Of a DNA stretch of 10,630 nucleotides, positions 1-7,502 are shown one piece after another (within the stretch, counting starts at the first letter, position 1; every line of letters starts with the position of its first letter). The DNA is taken from positions 1 through 10,630 of the forward strand of contig DATARD010000283.1 of assembly GCA_036264355.1 (NCBI GenBank), written 5' to 3'. Below the pieces are notes generated by a model. That model saw only the letters and a program-made list of their open reading frames with translations. It was not told where the DNA came from and did no database searches. This stretch comes from UBA5704 sp036264355. GTDB lineage: Bacteria; Acidobacteriota; Thermoanaerobaculia; Multivoradales; UBA5704. Position numbers and translations under genes: made by a program.

Positions 1-37
1 GAATCCGGTCCGCATACCGTTCCGTCAACACGACCAT
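1..37 (-). CDS. 5' end of a truncated minus-strand gene, unknown product
   Basis: Only the first twelve codons lie in the window; they read MVVLTERYADRI and then run off the edge. The start is well supported: a GGAGGG Shine-Dalgarno sequence (complement of 45-50) sits 7 nt upstream of the ATG (complement of 35-37). It is divergent from the kinase gene at 199, and a perfect hairpin (53-80) lies directly upstream of its ribosome binding site. The opening residues loosely recall a dispersed, transposase-like family of multicopy proteins in Acidobacteria-type genomes, but that is memory of a short string and not proof. The function cannot be assigned from this fragment. Confidence 0.5.
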   Translation of the reverse strand, partial: MVVLTERYADRI

Positions 38-52
38 GGGTGTGCCCTCCAA

Positions 53-80
53 GGATGCCGAGACACCTGCCTCGGCATCC
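53..80. promoter_or_regulatory. Perfect 10-bp hairpin between divergent genes
   Basis: GGATGCCGAG (53-62) and CTCGGCATCC (71-80) are exact reverse complements around an 8-nt loop. No T-run follows on either strand, so a classical intrinsic terminator is unlikely. On the minus strand the stem ends 2 nt before the GGAGGG ribosome binding site of the truncated gene at 1-37, so it would sit in that gene's 5' leader. It could shield the gene from read-through translation or act as a regulator site. Confidence 0.6.
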
Positions 81-186
81 CCGAGAGCATATCCTACCCC
101 TCTTCCCGCTACTTGTTTGGTTCCGGCTCGGCCGGGTTAGGATTAGGTCTGCCCACGAAGTATCCTGCCCTTGCAGCCAGAAATCC

Positions 187-191
187 GAGGG
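187..191 (+). promoter_or_regulatory. Ribosome binding site fixing a TTG start for the kinase
   Basis: GAGGG lies 7 nt before a TTG codon at 199-201. The open frame continues upstream to an ATG at 40, but that extension runs through the hairpin at 53-80, encodes a Pro/Arg-rich stretch with no domain character, and has no ribosome binding site of its own. The TTG start puts the kinase glycine loop at residues 21-26, which is normal for this family. Confidence 0.6.
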
Positions 192-198
192 CGACGAT

Positions 199-2802
199 TT
201 GAGCTCTCCTGAAGTTGGTGTTGGGTCTGTCGGACCGTACCGCGTCGAGCGCCGCCTCGGCCGCGGGGGGATGGGTGAGGTGTATGCGGGCTTCGACGAA
301 CGCCTCGACCGCCCGGTGGCTTTGAAGCGGATCTGGTCCGGCCGGGAGGAGGATGCCACGGCCCGCAAGCGCTTTCAGCGGGAGGCGCGCGCGGTCGCCC
401 GCATCCATCATCCAGCGATCGTCCAGGTCTACGATTGGGTCGAGTCCGGCGACGGCGACTGGATCGTCATGGAGCTCGTGGAGGGCTGGCCGTTGCGCCA
501 GCTCCTGCACGACGGTCCGTTGGCGCCCGGCCGCGCGGCACGCCTCGCTCGCGACATCCTGGTCGGGCTCGCCGTCGCACATGCCGGCGGGATCGTCCAT
601 CGCGATCTCAAGGCCGAGAACGTCATGGTCGCGGCCGACAGCTCGCCCGGCAAGGTGGAGCAGGCCAAGATCCTCGACTTCGGGTTGGCCCGGCGGATCG
701 ATCCCGGCAGCGAGACCCGGCTCTCGACCGACGACGGGCTGGTCGGCACGCTCTCCGCGATGTCGCCGGAGCAGGTGCGCGGCGGCGAGATCGGTCCGCG
801 CTCCGATCTCTTCGCCCTGGGCAGCCTGCTCTACGAGATGATGACCGGCGTCACGCCGTTTCGCGGCGACTCCGCCGCCGAGATCCTGCAGCGCATCTGT
901 GCCTGGGACCCGCCGCCGGCGCACTCGGTGATTCCGGCCGTGCCCGAAGCCCTGTCCGCGTTCATTTCTCATCTGCTCGAAAAAGATCCGCGGAAGCGTC
1001 CGCCCAGCGCCGAGGACGCCCTAGCCGAGCTCGACGAGATCTTGAAGCGGCTCCCCGCCGGAGAAACGATCGCCGGAGGTCTCACGGGAAACGCCTTCCG
1101 CACGGCCGTTGAACCCCCCATCGTTCCAGAGATCGCCGGCCGCCGCGGCCGGCTCGAATGGCTCGGATGGCGCGCCGCGGCAGCCGTGGCGGTCCTGGGT
1201 GTCCTGGCGGCGTTGGGAGTCTGGCTGTGGCCTCCTCCACGGACGCTCTACGTGGCGGTTCCGGAGACCACCGTCGCGGCACCGGGAGACGCCGCGCAGG
1301 ATCTCGTGCTCGCGGCGAGCGCGGTGCGGACGGCGCTCCTCCAGGGTCTGCTCGGCTTTCAGCACGTCGCCGCGCTGGAGCCGTCCCGGGACGAAGGCAC
1401 CGCGGGCGATCCGGTGGCGCTGGCCCGCGTTCTCGCGGCCGACGAGGTCCTGACCTCGCGGCTGGAATGCGGGAATCGCACCTGCCGGCTGGTGCTCCGC
1501 CGGCTGCGCGGCGCGGATGGGCGCCTGCTGTGGACCACGGGATTCACCGTCGACACGGGAAGCCTGCTGGAGATGGGGCTCGCGGTCGTCGAGCATCTGC
1601 ACGCCGCGTATCCCGACGTCCGCCTGCGCTCCGGTGTGCCCGATCTGGAAGTACGGGCCGAGGACTACGAGGCGTATCTGCGTCTGAAAGGGCGGTTCGA
1701 CAACCGTGAGCAAGGCTTTTCCACCGACGATCTGCTCACCGGTCTGGAGCGGCTGGAACGCACCTCGCCGCGCTTTCTCGACCTGCCTCTCTATGCCGCC
1801 GCGGCACTGGTCAAGCGCTTCGAGGTGACGCGCAGCCGCGCCGATCTCGAACGCGCCGCGCAGGAGGTGGAACGCGCCCGCTCCACGGCACCGGACGATC
1901 CCCGGGTTCTGGCGCAGATGGCCACGGTAGCCCGGGTCGCTGGCCGGCTGGACGACGCGGAGGCCGCTCTCGAACGGCTGCGCCGGCTGGATCCCGGCAA
2001 TGCCCAATGCCTGCAACAGAAAGCGTTGCTCCTCGAACGCAGAGGAAAGAGGCAGGAAGCCCTCGCTCTGATGCGCGAGGTGGTCCGCCAGCTTCCGTCG
2101 GCCGGCGCCCACTTCGACCTCGGCAGCATGCTCTACCGCCACGGCGACGTCACCGCCGCGCGCGGCGAGATGGAAGCCGGCCTCGCGCTGGCGCCGGACC
2201 TCTACAAGGGCCTCTCGGCCCTCGCCCAGCTCGAGCTCGCGAGCGGCGACCCGAAGCGCGCGGCGGAGCTGTATGAGACGCTGGTGAGCCGTTCTCCCGA
2301 GTACGCCGAGCTGACCAATCTCGGCACCGCCTACCTGCTCGCGGGGCAGTATGCCGACGCGGCGCTCCGCTTCCGCAAAGCCTTGGAACGGTCGCCGGGC
2401 TCGCCCTCCGCGCTGCTCAACCTGGCCGACGCCGAGCTTCTCGCCGGGCGGCACAAGGAGGCTTCAGCCCTCTACCGGCAGGTGCTGGAGCAGATCGACC
2501 ACGATCCGCAGCCCGAGAAGCTCCTCACCGTCCGTGCCCAGGCGCTCGCCCATCTGAATCGCGCGCCGGAAGCGGTGGCCGCCGTGCAGGAGGCCCTGCG
2601 CCTCGATCCCGAAAGCCCGTTCAAAGCCTACGAGGCCTCACTGGTCTTCGCCCTGGTCGGCGACCATTCGTCTGCTCTCTGGAATGCCCAGCGGGCCCTC
2701 GACCGCGGTTTCGATCTGCGCTGGTTCGCATTCCCTTGGTTCGATCCGGTCCGCGCTCAGCTCGCGGAGGCCGCCCGCCGCTCTCGCCGGAATCCTTCCT
2801 GA
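199..2802 (+). CDS. Transmembrane Ser/Thr protein kinase with TolB/FlgO-like domain and TPR repeats
   Basis: This is a Hanks-type (PknB-like) membrane receptor kinase of 867 aa from the TTG start. The cytoplasmic kinase domain (about residues 12-290) shows the glycine loop GRGGMG (21-26), the ATP-binding lysine in VALK (43), the catalytic HRDLKAEN (134-141), DFG (160-162), and SPE in place of the usual APE. A single hydrophobic segment at about 326-344 is followed by WPPP. The outer part starts with a stretch resembling the TolB/FlgO-like N-terminal domain (about 345-470), and TPR-type helical repeats fill most of about 490-850. This kinase-TM-TPR layout is common in Acidobacteria. The kinase should phosphorylate Ser/Thr on itself and on partners, with TPRs binding a ligand or protein outside the membrane. 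The substrate is not shown; the FHA-like activator encoded at 3970-5550 is a possible downstream partner. The gene converges with 2824-3237, leaving a 21-bp gap. Confidence 0.9.
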   Translation: MSSPEVGVGSVGPYRVERRLGRGGMGEVYAGFDERLDRPVALKRIWSGREEDATARKRFQREARAVARIHHPAIVQVYDWVESGDGDWIVMELVEGWPLRQLLHDGPLAPGRAARLARDILVGLAVAHAGGIVHRDLKAENVMVAADSSPGKVEQAKILDFGLARRIDPGSETRLSTDDGLVGTLSAMSPEQVRGGEIGPRSDLFALGSLLYEMMTGVTPFRGDSAAEILQRICAWDPPPAHSVIPAVPEALSAFISHLLEKDPRKRPPSAEDALAELDEILKRLPAGETIAGGLTGNAFRTAVEPPIVPEIAGRRGRLEWLGWRAAAAVAVLGVLAALGVWLWPPPRTLYVAVPETTVAAPGDAAQDLVLAASAVRTALLQGLLGFQHVAALEPSRDEGTAGDPVALARVLAADEVLTSRLECGNRTCRLVLRRLRGADGRLLWTTGFTVDTGSLLEMGLAVVEHLHAAYPDVRLRSGVPDLEVRAEDYEAYLRLKGRFDNREQGFSTDDLLTGLERLERTSPRFLDLPLYAAAALVKRFEVTRSRADLERAAQEVERARSTAPDDPRVLAQMATVARVAGRLDDAEAALERLRRLDPGNAQCLQQKALLLERRGKRQEALALMREVVRQLPSAGAHFDLGSMLYRHGDVTAARGEMEAGLALAPDLYKGLSALAQLELASGDPKRAAELYETLVSRSPEYAELTNLGTAYLLAGQYADAALRFRKALERSPGSPSALLNLADAELLAGRHKEASALYRQVLEQIDHDPQPEKLLTVRAQALAHLNRAPEAVAAVQEALRLDPESPFKAYEASLVFALVGDHSSALWNAQRALDRGFDLRWFAFPWFDPVRAQLAEAARRSRRNPS

Positions 2803-2823
2803 CCGCCGCCCTCCTCCCCGGGC

Positions 2824-3237
2824 TCAACCACCAATGGGAGGATTTTCGACGATCGTCGGATCGACGTTGTATGTGCCATCGTGCGACCAGAGCACCGTGC
2901 CATCTTTGAATTGCAGCTTGAAATGGTACGCCGGCGCAGCCTGCGGCGGGTTCAAGGGCGTGGTCACGTTCAAGATCAAGATGCTCCCTGCCTCCATGAC
3001 GTGATGGCAGATTCCTGGCGGCTCCGGATCTAATCCGAATTCGCCCCAGATGATGGCTGCATCCTCTTTGCCGAAGGAGAGGGGAGCACCCGTCTCGATC
3101 TGAAAGAAAAAGCTGGAGTTGCCAAACGACGCAAACCGAGGATCGTCGATTGGAGCTCCATTCCACGTGTACAGAGAGGGGAGGTTGTTGATTTCGTTCA
3201 GCTTGATGAAATAGGTGTCGGGGTAGTAGGTAGCCAT
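2824..3237 (-). CDS. Small protein of unknown function, possibly beta-rich
   Basis: This 137-aa protein (MATYYPDTYFIKLNE...) has no signal peptide or membrane segment that I can see. It is rich in aromatic residues, with alternating hydrophobic stretches such as SILILNVTT and YHFKLQFKDG that suggest beta strands, and it ends DPTIVENPPIGG. AAGGAG (complement of 3249-3254) lies 11 nt before the ATG and supports the start. I do not recognise the family; a jelly-roll or inclusion-body-protein-like fold is only a guess. Three of its sequence lines counted by hand gave roughly 45-58% G+C, clearly below the neighbouring genes, so recent transfer or unusual composition is possible. It is divergent from the small gene at 3501, and the shared gap contains the palindrome array, so the two may be co-regulated. 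It has normal codon structure and a proper stop. Confidence 0.75.
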   Translation of the reverse strand: MATYYPDTYFIKLNEINNLPSLYTWNGAPIDDPRFASFGNSSFFFQIETGAPLSFGKEDAAIIWGEFGLDPEPPGICHHVMEAGSILILNVTTPLNPPQAAPAYHFKLQFKDGTVLWSHDGTYNVDPTIVENPPIGG

Positions 3238-3307
3238 TTCTCTTGTCTCTCCTTGTTGGTTGCGCAGCTTCAGGAGATCCTACTCGTTCCGCTTCAAATC
3301 CGCCATC

Positions 3308-3368
3308 GACGTTTGTGGACATCGCAAGATGTCCGCGGACACCGTGCAGGATGTCCGCGGACATCTTG
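3308..3368. promoter_or_regulatory. Array of three 16-bp palindromes, probable enhancer (UAS) for a sigma-54 activator
   Basis: A perfect palindrome GATGTCCGCGGACATC lies at 3350-3365. A second copy at 3328-3343 matches it at 15 of 16 bases, and a degenerate third at 3308-3323 matches at 12 of 16. Their centres are 20 and 22 bp apart, about two helical turns, so the sites face the same side of the DNA. The two good copies also form a larger exact 17-bp inverted repeat (3325-3341 with 3352-3368). They lie about 45-80 bp upstream of the -24 element at 3409, a suitable place for an enhancer-binding protein. The best candidate binder is the activator encoded at 3970-5550. A repressor operator, or a hairpin in RNA, are alternatives. 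Confidence 0.7.
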
Positions 3369-3406
3369 ACACCGGTCCTGGCGGGGTCTCCCCCCGGTCC
3401 CCAGGC

Positions 3407-3422
3407 TTGGCATGCCTCTTGA
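3407..3422 (+). promoter_or_regulatory. Sigma-54-type -24/-12 promoter
   Basis: TTGGCATGCCTCTTGA resembles the known consensus TTGGCACG-N4-TTGC. It has GG at 3409-3410, exactly ten bases, then GA where the consensus has GC. Transcription would start near 3433, giving a leader of about 70 nt before the ATG at 3501. The upstream palindrome array and the sigma-54 activator gene next door support the call. The A in place of C at the -12 element weakens it. Confidence 0.6.
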
Positions 3423-3500
3423 AATGTGATCAAAACAGAGGCAAGAGCTTCAGATCACAGGTTCCGAGCGATCGGGCCACATCCAGAAAGAGAGAGAAAC

Positions 3501-3959
3501 ATGAGCGCACAAGTCATGGACCAGGTCACGTCGAAAGATTCCCTGAGCGCCGACCAGCAGGCGCGCGCCGCAGCGTTCGCTCAGAAAGAGCTTCAGCACG
3601 CAAGCGACGCTCCAGCGGCCGTCAACTGGTACACCGGCACGGCCACGGCCACGTACAGTGTGGCGATCGCGGACAACGGCGGTGGCTTCGCGGAGATCGG
3701 CTGGAACGTGAGCGACAGTCTGGGAATGTATTGCATCCAGCAAAACGACTGGGTCGGCGTGTTCACCAACCACAACCAAGCGCTCTACAACCCCAGCTCC
3801 AACTATCTCGGAGGGTTCAAGGGTTGGGCATGGGCAAGCGGGGGCGGCCCCTTCGCGACCGATGTCGCGCTACAGGCCGGCATGGTGACGGCCTACATCG
3901 TCAAGAACGCGGCCGGCAAATACGTGGCGGTCGCAATCTCCGCGCCGTTCCCGGGTTGA
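3501..3959 (+). CDS. Small Trp/Tyr-rich protein of unknown function, likely sigma-54 controlled
   Basis: This 152-aa protein starts MSAQVMDQVTSK. The frame can be extended upstream to a GTG at 3426, but that would overlap the -12 element, so the ATG at 3501 is preferred; a purine-rich AGAGAGA before it is a weak ribosome binding site. The first 35 or so residues look helical and polar (Ala/Gln/Ser-rich). The remainder looks like a beta-sandwich with spaced aromatics: NWYTG, IGWNVSD, NDWVGVF, FKGWAWA, and a closing YVAVAISAPF. The DWVGVF stretch resembles the DWVG/DWIG strand of SKICH-like and related Ig-like domains, but that is analogy only. There is no signal peptide. I do not recognise the family; a lectin-like or membrane-binding role is possible but unproven. 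It converges on the activator gene at 3970, leaving a 10-bp gap. Confidence 0.8.
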   Translation: MSAQVMDQVTSKDSLSADQQARAAAFAQKELQHASDAPAAVNWYTGTATATYSVAIADNGGGFAEIGWNVSDSLGMYCIQQNDWVGVFTNHNQALYNPSSNYLGGFKGWAWASGGGPFATDVALQAGMVTAYIVKNAAGKYVAVAISAPFPG

Positions 3960-3969
3960 GCTCTTCCCT

Positions 3970-5550
<1,581 letters not shown>

Positions 5551-5586
5551 CGGGCTTCCGCCGACAGCGTAAACGATCTACGCCGA

Positions 5587-5610
5587 GAGCGCTACGCGGA
5601 GCGCTATACT
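5587..5610 (+). promoter_or_regulatory. Sigma-70-type -10 with overlapping direct repeat, probable leaderless start
   Basis: TATACT at 5605-5610 is a good -10 hexamer. Its predicted start point, about 7 nt downstream, falls on the ATG at 5618, so the mRNA would have essentially no leader. In agreement, no Shine-Dalgarno sequence lies at normal spacing. GAGCGCTA is repeated exactly at 5587-5594 and 5599-5606, 12 bp apart, and the second copy overlaps the -10, so it may be a repressor or activator site. No clear -35 is seen. Confidence 0.5.
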
Positions 5611-5617
5611 TCCAATC

Positions 5618-6634
5618 ATGCGGCCTCCTCGTCTGTGCCGGCTCCTCCTCCTCGCTGTGGTGCTCTCCGCACTTCCCGGTCACTGGGCGGATGCCCAGGT
5701 CCTCTTCTCGGAAGATTCCTGGTCCGCGAGGCTGGAAGCGGCGGTGAGCCAGGAACGGGAGTTTCAGGGTCTGACGCCGGTGCAGCCCTCGGCGGCGCTG
5801 CGCAACGCCGCGCAGGCCCAGGCGGAAGACATGGAGCGGCTCGGCTACTTCGCGCTCGAAGGGCCTCCGGGCTCGCCGACAATCGAAGCTCTTCTGGACA
5901 AGGAGCGGTACCCCTTCACCCTGGTGGCCGAAAAACTGGTGCGCACGCCCATCGAGGAGACCGTCGAGCACCTGATCGCCGGCTGGCACGCGACGCCGGC
6001 GGCGAACCGCGCCAGCCTGTTTCACGCCGGCGCCCGCGAGATCGGCGTCGGCGTGGTCGAAAGCGGTGAGATGCGCATCGTCGCGATCGTCCTGGCGAGC
6101 GAGAAAGACACCGAGGCCCTCTCCCCGCAGGCGGCCGCGTTCGCCGCACTGGCGCACGATCCGGCGGCAGCCAAGAAGGCGCTCATCGAAGCGCTCACCG
6201 CACAGCGGCTCTCCTGGGGACTGTCGTCACTCCGCGTCGCCGCGCCGCTGGAAGAAGCCGCGACCCGTCATGCCGAAGACCTGCTGAAAGCACTGATCGA
6301 GAACCGCTCGCCGGACGAGGTCATCTCCCTCGCGGATCTGGTCGACGTCCAACGCGCCCGCGCCGGAGCGCCCCTCGAGATGTCTTCCGGAGAAGTCACC
6401 CGCGATCGCCGGAAAGCGCCCCGCGGCAACGGCGTCGGAGATTCCGTCGGCCAGTTGATCGTCACCGACGCCGCCACCCCCGAAGAAGCGCTCCAGGTCG
6501 CGCTCGGGCAGACCGCTTCAGCCCTGCACGACGCGCGCTACCGGGTCGTCGCCGTCGGCCTGGCGGTCAAACCGCCGGCGAGCAACGCGGAGACCGGCCA
6601 CGCGGTGTGGGTGATCGCGCTCGCGACGCATTAG
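5618..6634 (+). CDS. Secreted protein with tandem CAP/SCP-like domains
   Basis: This 338-aa exported protein has a signal peptide of the form MRPPRLCRLLLLAVVLSALP with probable cleavage after ADA at residue 26. Residues about 30-165 match the CAP/SCP (YkwD-like) pattern: a Q/N-rich helix followed by LTPVQPSAALRNAAQAQAEDM, a hydrophobic AEKLV where the family usually has GEN, then LIAGWHATPAANRASLFHAGAREIGVGVV. Residues about 175-338 repeat the pattern in weaker form (LSWGLSSLRVAAPLEEAATRHAEDLL and a closing YRVVAVGLAV / HAVWVIALATH), so the protein seems to be two CAP units in tandem. The canonical CAP histidines and glutamate are not obvious, so it may bind a ligand rather than catalyse a reaction. 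The last 12 codons are repeated at 7503-7541. The gene converges with 6640-7050, 5 bp apart. Confidence 0.82.
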   Translation: MRPPRLCRLLLLAVVLSALPGHWADAQVLFSEDSWSARLEAAVSQEREFQGLTPVQPSAALRNAAQAQAEDMERLGYFALEGPPGSPTIEALLDKERYPFTLVAEKLVRTPIEETVEHLIAGWHATPAANRASLFHAGAREIGVGVVESGEMRIVAIVLASEKDTEALSPQAAAFAALAHDPAAAKKALIEALTAQRLSWGLSSLRVAAPLEEAATRHAEDLLKALIENRSPDEVISLADLVDVQRARAGAPLEMSSGEVTRDRRKAPRGNGVGDSVGQLIVTDAATPEEALQVALGQTASALHDARYRVVAVGLAVKPPASNAETGHAVWVIALATH

Positions 6635-6639
6635 GCGCG

Positions 6640-7050
6640 CTATTCCTCCGCCTGAGCGGGAGCACCCGGCTCCTCGGCCGTCCGCGCCTTCCGTTCGTCC
6701 TCCAACTCGCGGTCGACGTGGTCCTTCTTCGTCATCTTCCGTGGCTTGAACCCGTAGCGGATCAGCTCGGTCGAGTCGAAGCCATACTTCCCCCGCAGGC
6801 TCGCGCCGATGCGTCCCCGGACATGGTCCGCGCGCTTCGCGAGCGCCCGCAGGCGCGCCGTGATCATCCGCGCCTGCGCCATATGATGCCGCTGCTGCGC
6901 CGTCAAGCCGGTAACCTCCTGCGCCACGCTGCGCAGCTCCTCAAGCGACTCCCGCAGCTCCGGCATCTCCTCGGCCAGCGCCTGCCCCTGCTCATTCAAC
7001 TGCGACCACCGCAAGCCCCGATCGGCCAGCGACTTCCGCGACATCGGCAT
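6640..7050 (-). CDS. Small helical conserved hypothetical protein
   Basis: This 136-aa protein begins MPMSRKSLADRG. The frame extends to a TTG at 7089, but AAGGGAG (complement of 7059-7065) lies 8 nt before the ATG at 7048-7050, so this start is preferred. Residues about 15-90 look almost wholly helical with heptad-like spacing (EEMPELRESLEELRSVAQEV, ARLRALAKRADHVRGRI), consistent with a coiled coil. A short motif follows, LRGKYGFDSTELIRYGFKPRK, and then a charged tail. The LRGKYG...FGxKPRK-like ending is familiar from short conserved hypothetical proteins of Acidobacteria-like genomes, but no function is known to me. There is no signal peptide or membrane segment. It lies inside the 0.9 kb segment bracketed by the two CAP 3' ends. 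Confidence 0.72.
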   Translation of the reverse strand: MPMSRKSLADRGLRWSQLNEQGQALAEEMPELRESLEELRSVAQEVTGLTAQQRHHMAQARMITARLRALAKRADHVRGRIGASLRGKYGFDSTELIRYGFKPRKMTKKDHVDRELEDERKARTAEEPGAPAQAEE

Positions 7051-7058
7051 CAGCCGGT

Positions 7059-7065
7059 CTCCCTT
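7059..7065 (-). promoter_or_regulatory. Ribosome binding site deciding the start of the 136-aa gene
   Basis: AAGGGAG on the minus strand sits 8 nt from the ATG at 7048-7050. It lies inside the longer open frame that starts at TTG 7089, so that extension is probably untranslated leader. TTGACA at 7084-7089 matches a -35 hexamer, but I see no -10 at the right spacing. Confidence 0.5.
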
Positions 7066-7124
7066 CCAGATGAACGCGTCAAGTGTCAATCTATCAGGGG
7101 GAGCAGCGCAACAGGAAGAGCGGC

Positions 7125-7390
7125 CATAGAGACTGGGAGCGCAGCGGCTGAGACTGGGGATCTCAGGGATCGAGACATGGAGCGCAGCGGCTGAGACTCC
7201 ATGCTTCAGGCGTTGAGTCTCAGAGCGCGGAGGGCGAGGCTCAGTGTCTCAAGCACCAGGGATGGGAGAGCGAGCGCCGGGACTCAGAGGCTCACCTCTC
7301 CAGACTCGCACCGCAGAAGTCGAGGCTCGGAGACTCATCCACTGAGGGTCCGAGCGCAGGCCCTCAGGCTCAGAAGCTCGACCGTGGAGA
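7125..7390. repeat. Cluster of CTGAGACTC-type direct and inverted repeats in non-coding DNA
   Basis: This gene-free stretch is built from variants of one word. GGAGCGCAGCGGCTGAGACT occurs exactly at 7136-7155 and 7179-7198, 43 bp apart. CTGAGACTC at 7191-7199 pairs perfectly with GAGTCTCAG at 7215-7223. CTGAGA at 7148-7153 pairs with TCTCAG at 7161-7166. CTGAGGG at 7342-7348 pairs with CCCTCAG at 7361-7367. Further GAGnCTCAG-like words lie at 7236-7244, 7279-7287 and 7365-7373. The only open frame here (7201-7398, plus) has the low-complexity look of the repeat and no ribosome binding site. It could be a structured RNA, a protein-binding array or a decayed repeat element. Confidence 0.65.
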
Positions 7391-7502
7391 GGGTATGACG
7401 CCGTGATGTCCGGCGCCCAACCTCACGTCGCGCGACACGGCCGATCCGAGCGTTCTCGGGCGATGATTATACGTTAAGCCTCGCTGGGAGCGCTGCCATC
7501 CT
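7391..7502. other. Non-coding remainder of the intergenic gap
   Basis: No gene is seen here. A small hairpin CCGAG-CGTT-CTCGG lies at 7446-7459. GGAGCGCT at 7487-7494 stands 12 nt before an ATGCGG, the same spacing as GGAGCGCT (5598-5605) before the CAP start codon. The sequence GATTATACGTTAAG around 7466 is locally AT-rich and could contain a promoter, but I see no gene for it to serve. Confidence 0.4.

Noticed and set aside
113..143. A sigma-70 promoter for the kinase (TTGTTT and TAGGAT)
   Set aside because: The spacer is 19 bp and the -10 matches at only 4 of 6 positions, so it is too weak to list as a feature.
40..198. N-terminal extension of the kinase to the ATG at 40
   Set aside because: It overlaps the hairpin and the ribosome binding site of the divergent gene and encodes a Pro/Arg-rich stretch. 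The TTG at 199 has a ribosome binding site at good spacing.
1021..2454. A 477-codon open frame on the minus strand
   Set aside because: It is antisense to the kinase TPR region, which has convincing repeat structure. It has no recognisable domain of its own.
2621..3433. A 270-codon minus-strand frame and a 238-codon plus-strand frame (3260-3976) over the small genes
   Set aside because: Both run through the palindrome array and overlap better-supported genes that have ribosome binding sites. Their translations look like shifted frames.
7125..7390. CRISPR array
   Set aside because: The repeat units vary in length and spacing, are partly inverted, and there are no regular spacers or cas genes.
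7201..7398. A 65-codon open frame on the plus strand
   Set aside because: It lies wholly in the repeat cluster, is low in complexity and has no ribosome binding site.
7415..7479. A possible integron attC site (GCCCAAC ... GTTAAGC)
   Set aside because: The two ends fit the RYYYAAC and GTTRRRY patterns, but they pair at only 5 of 7 positions and the inner sequence does not fold into the required imperfect stem. No integrase or cassette array is present.
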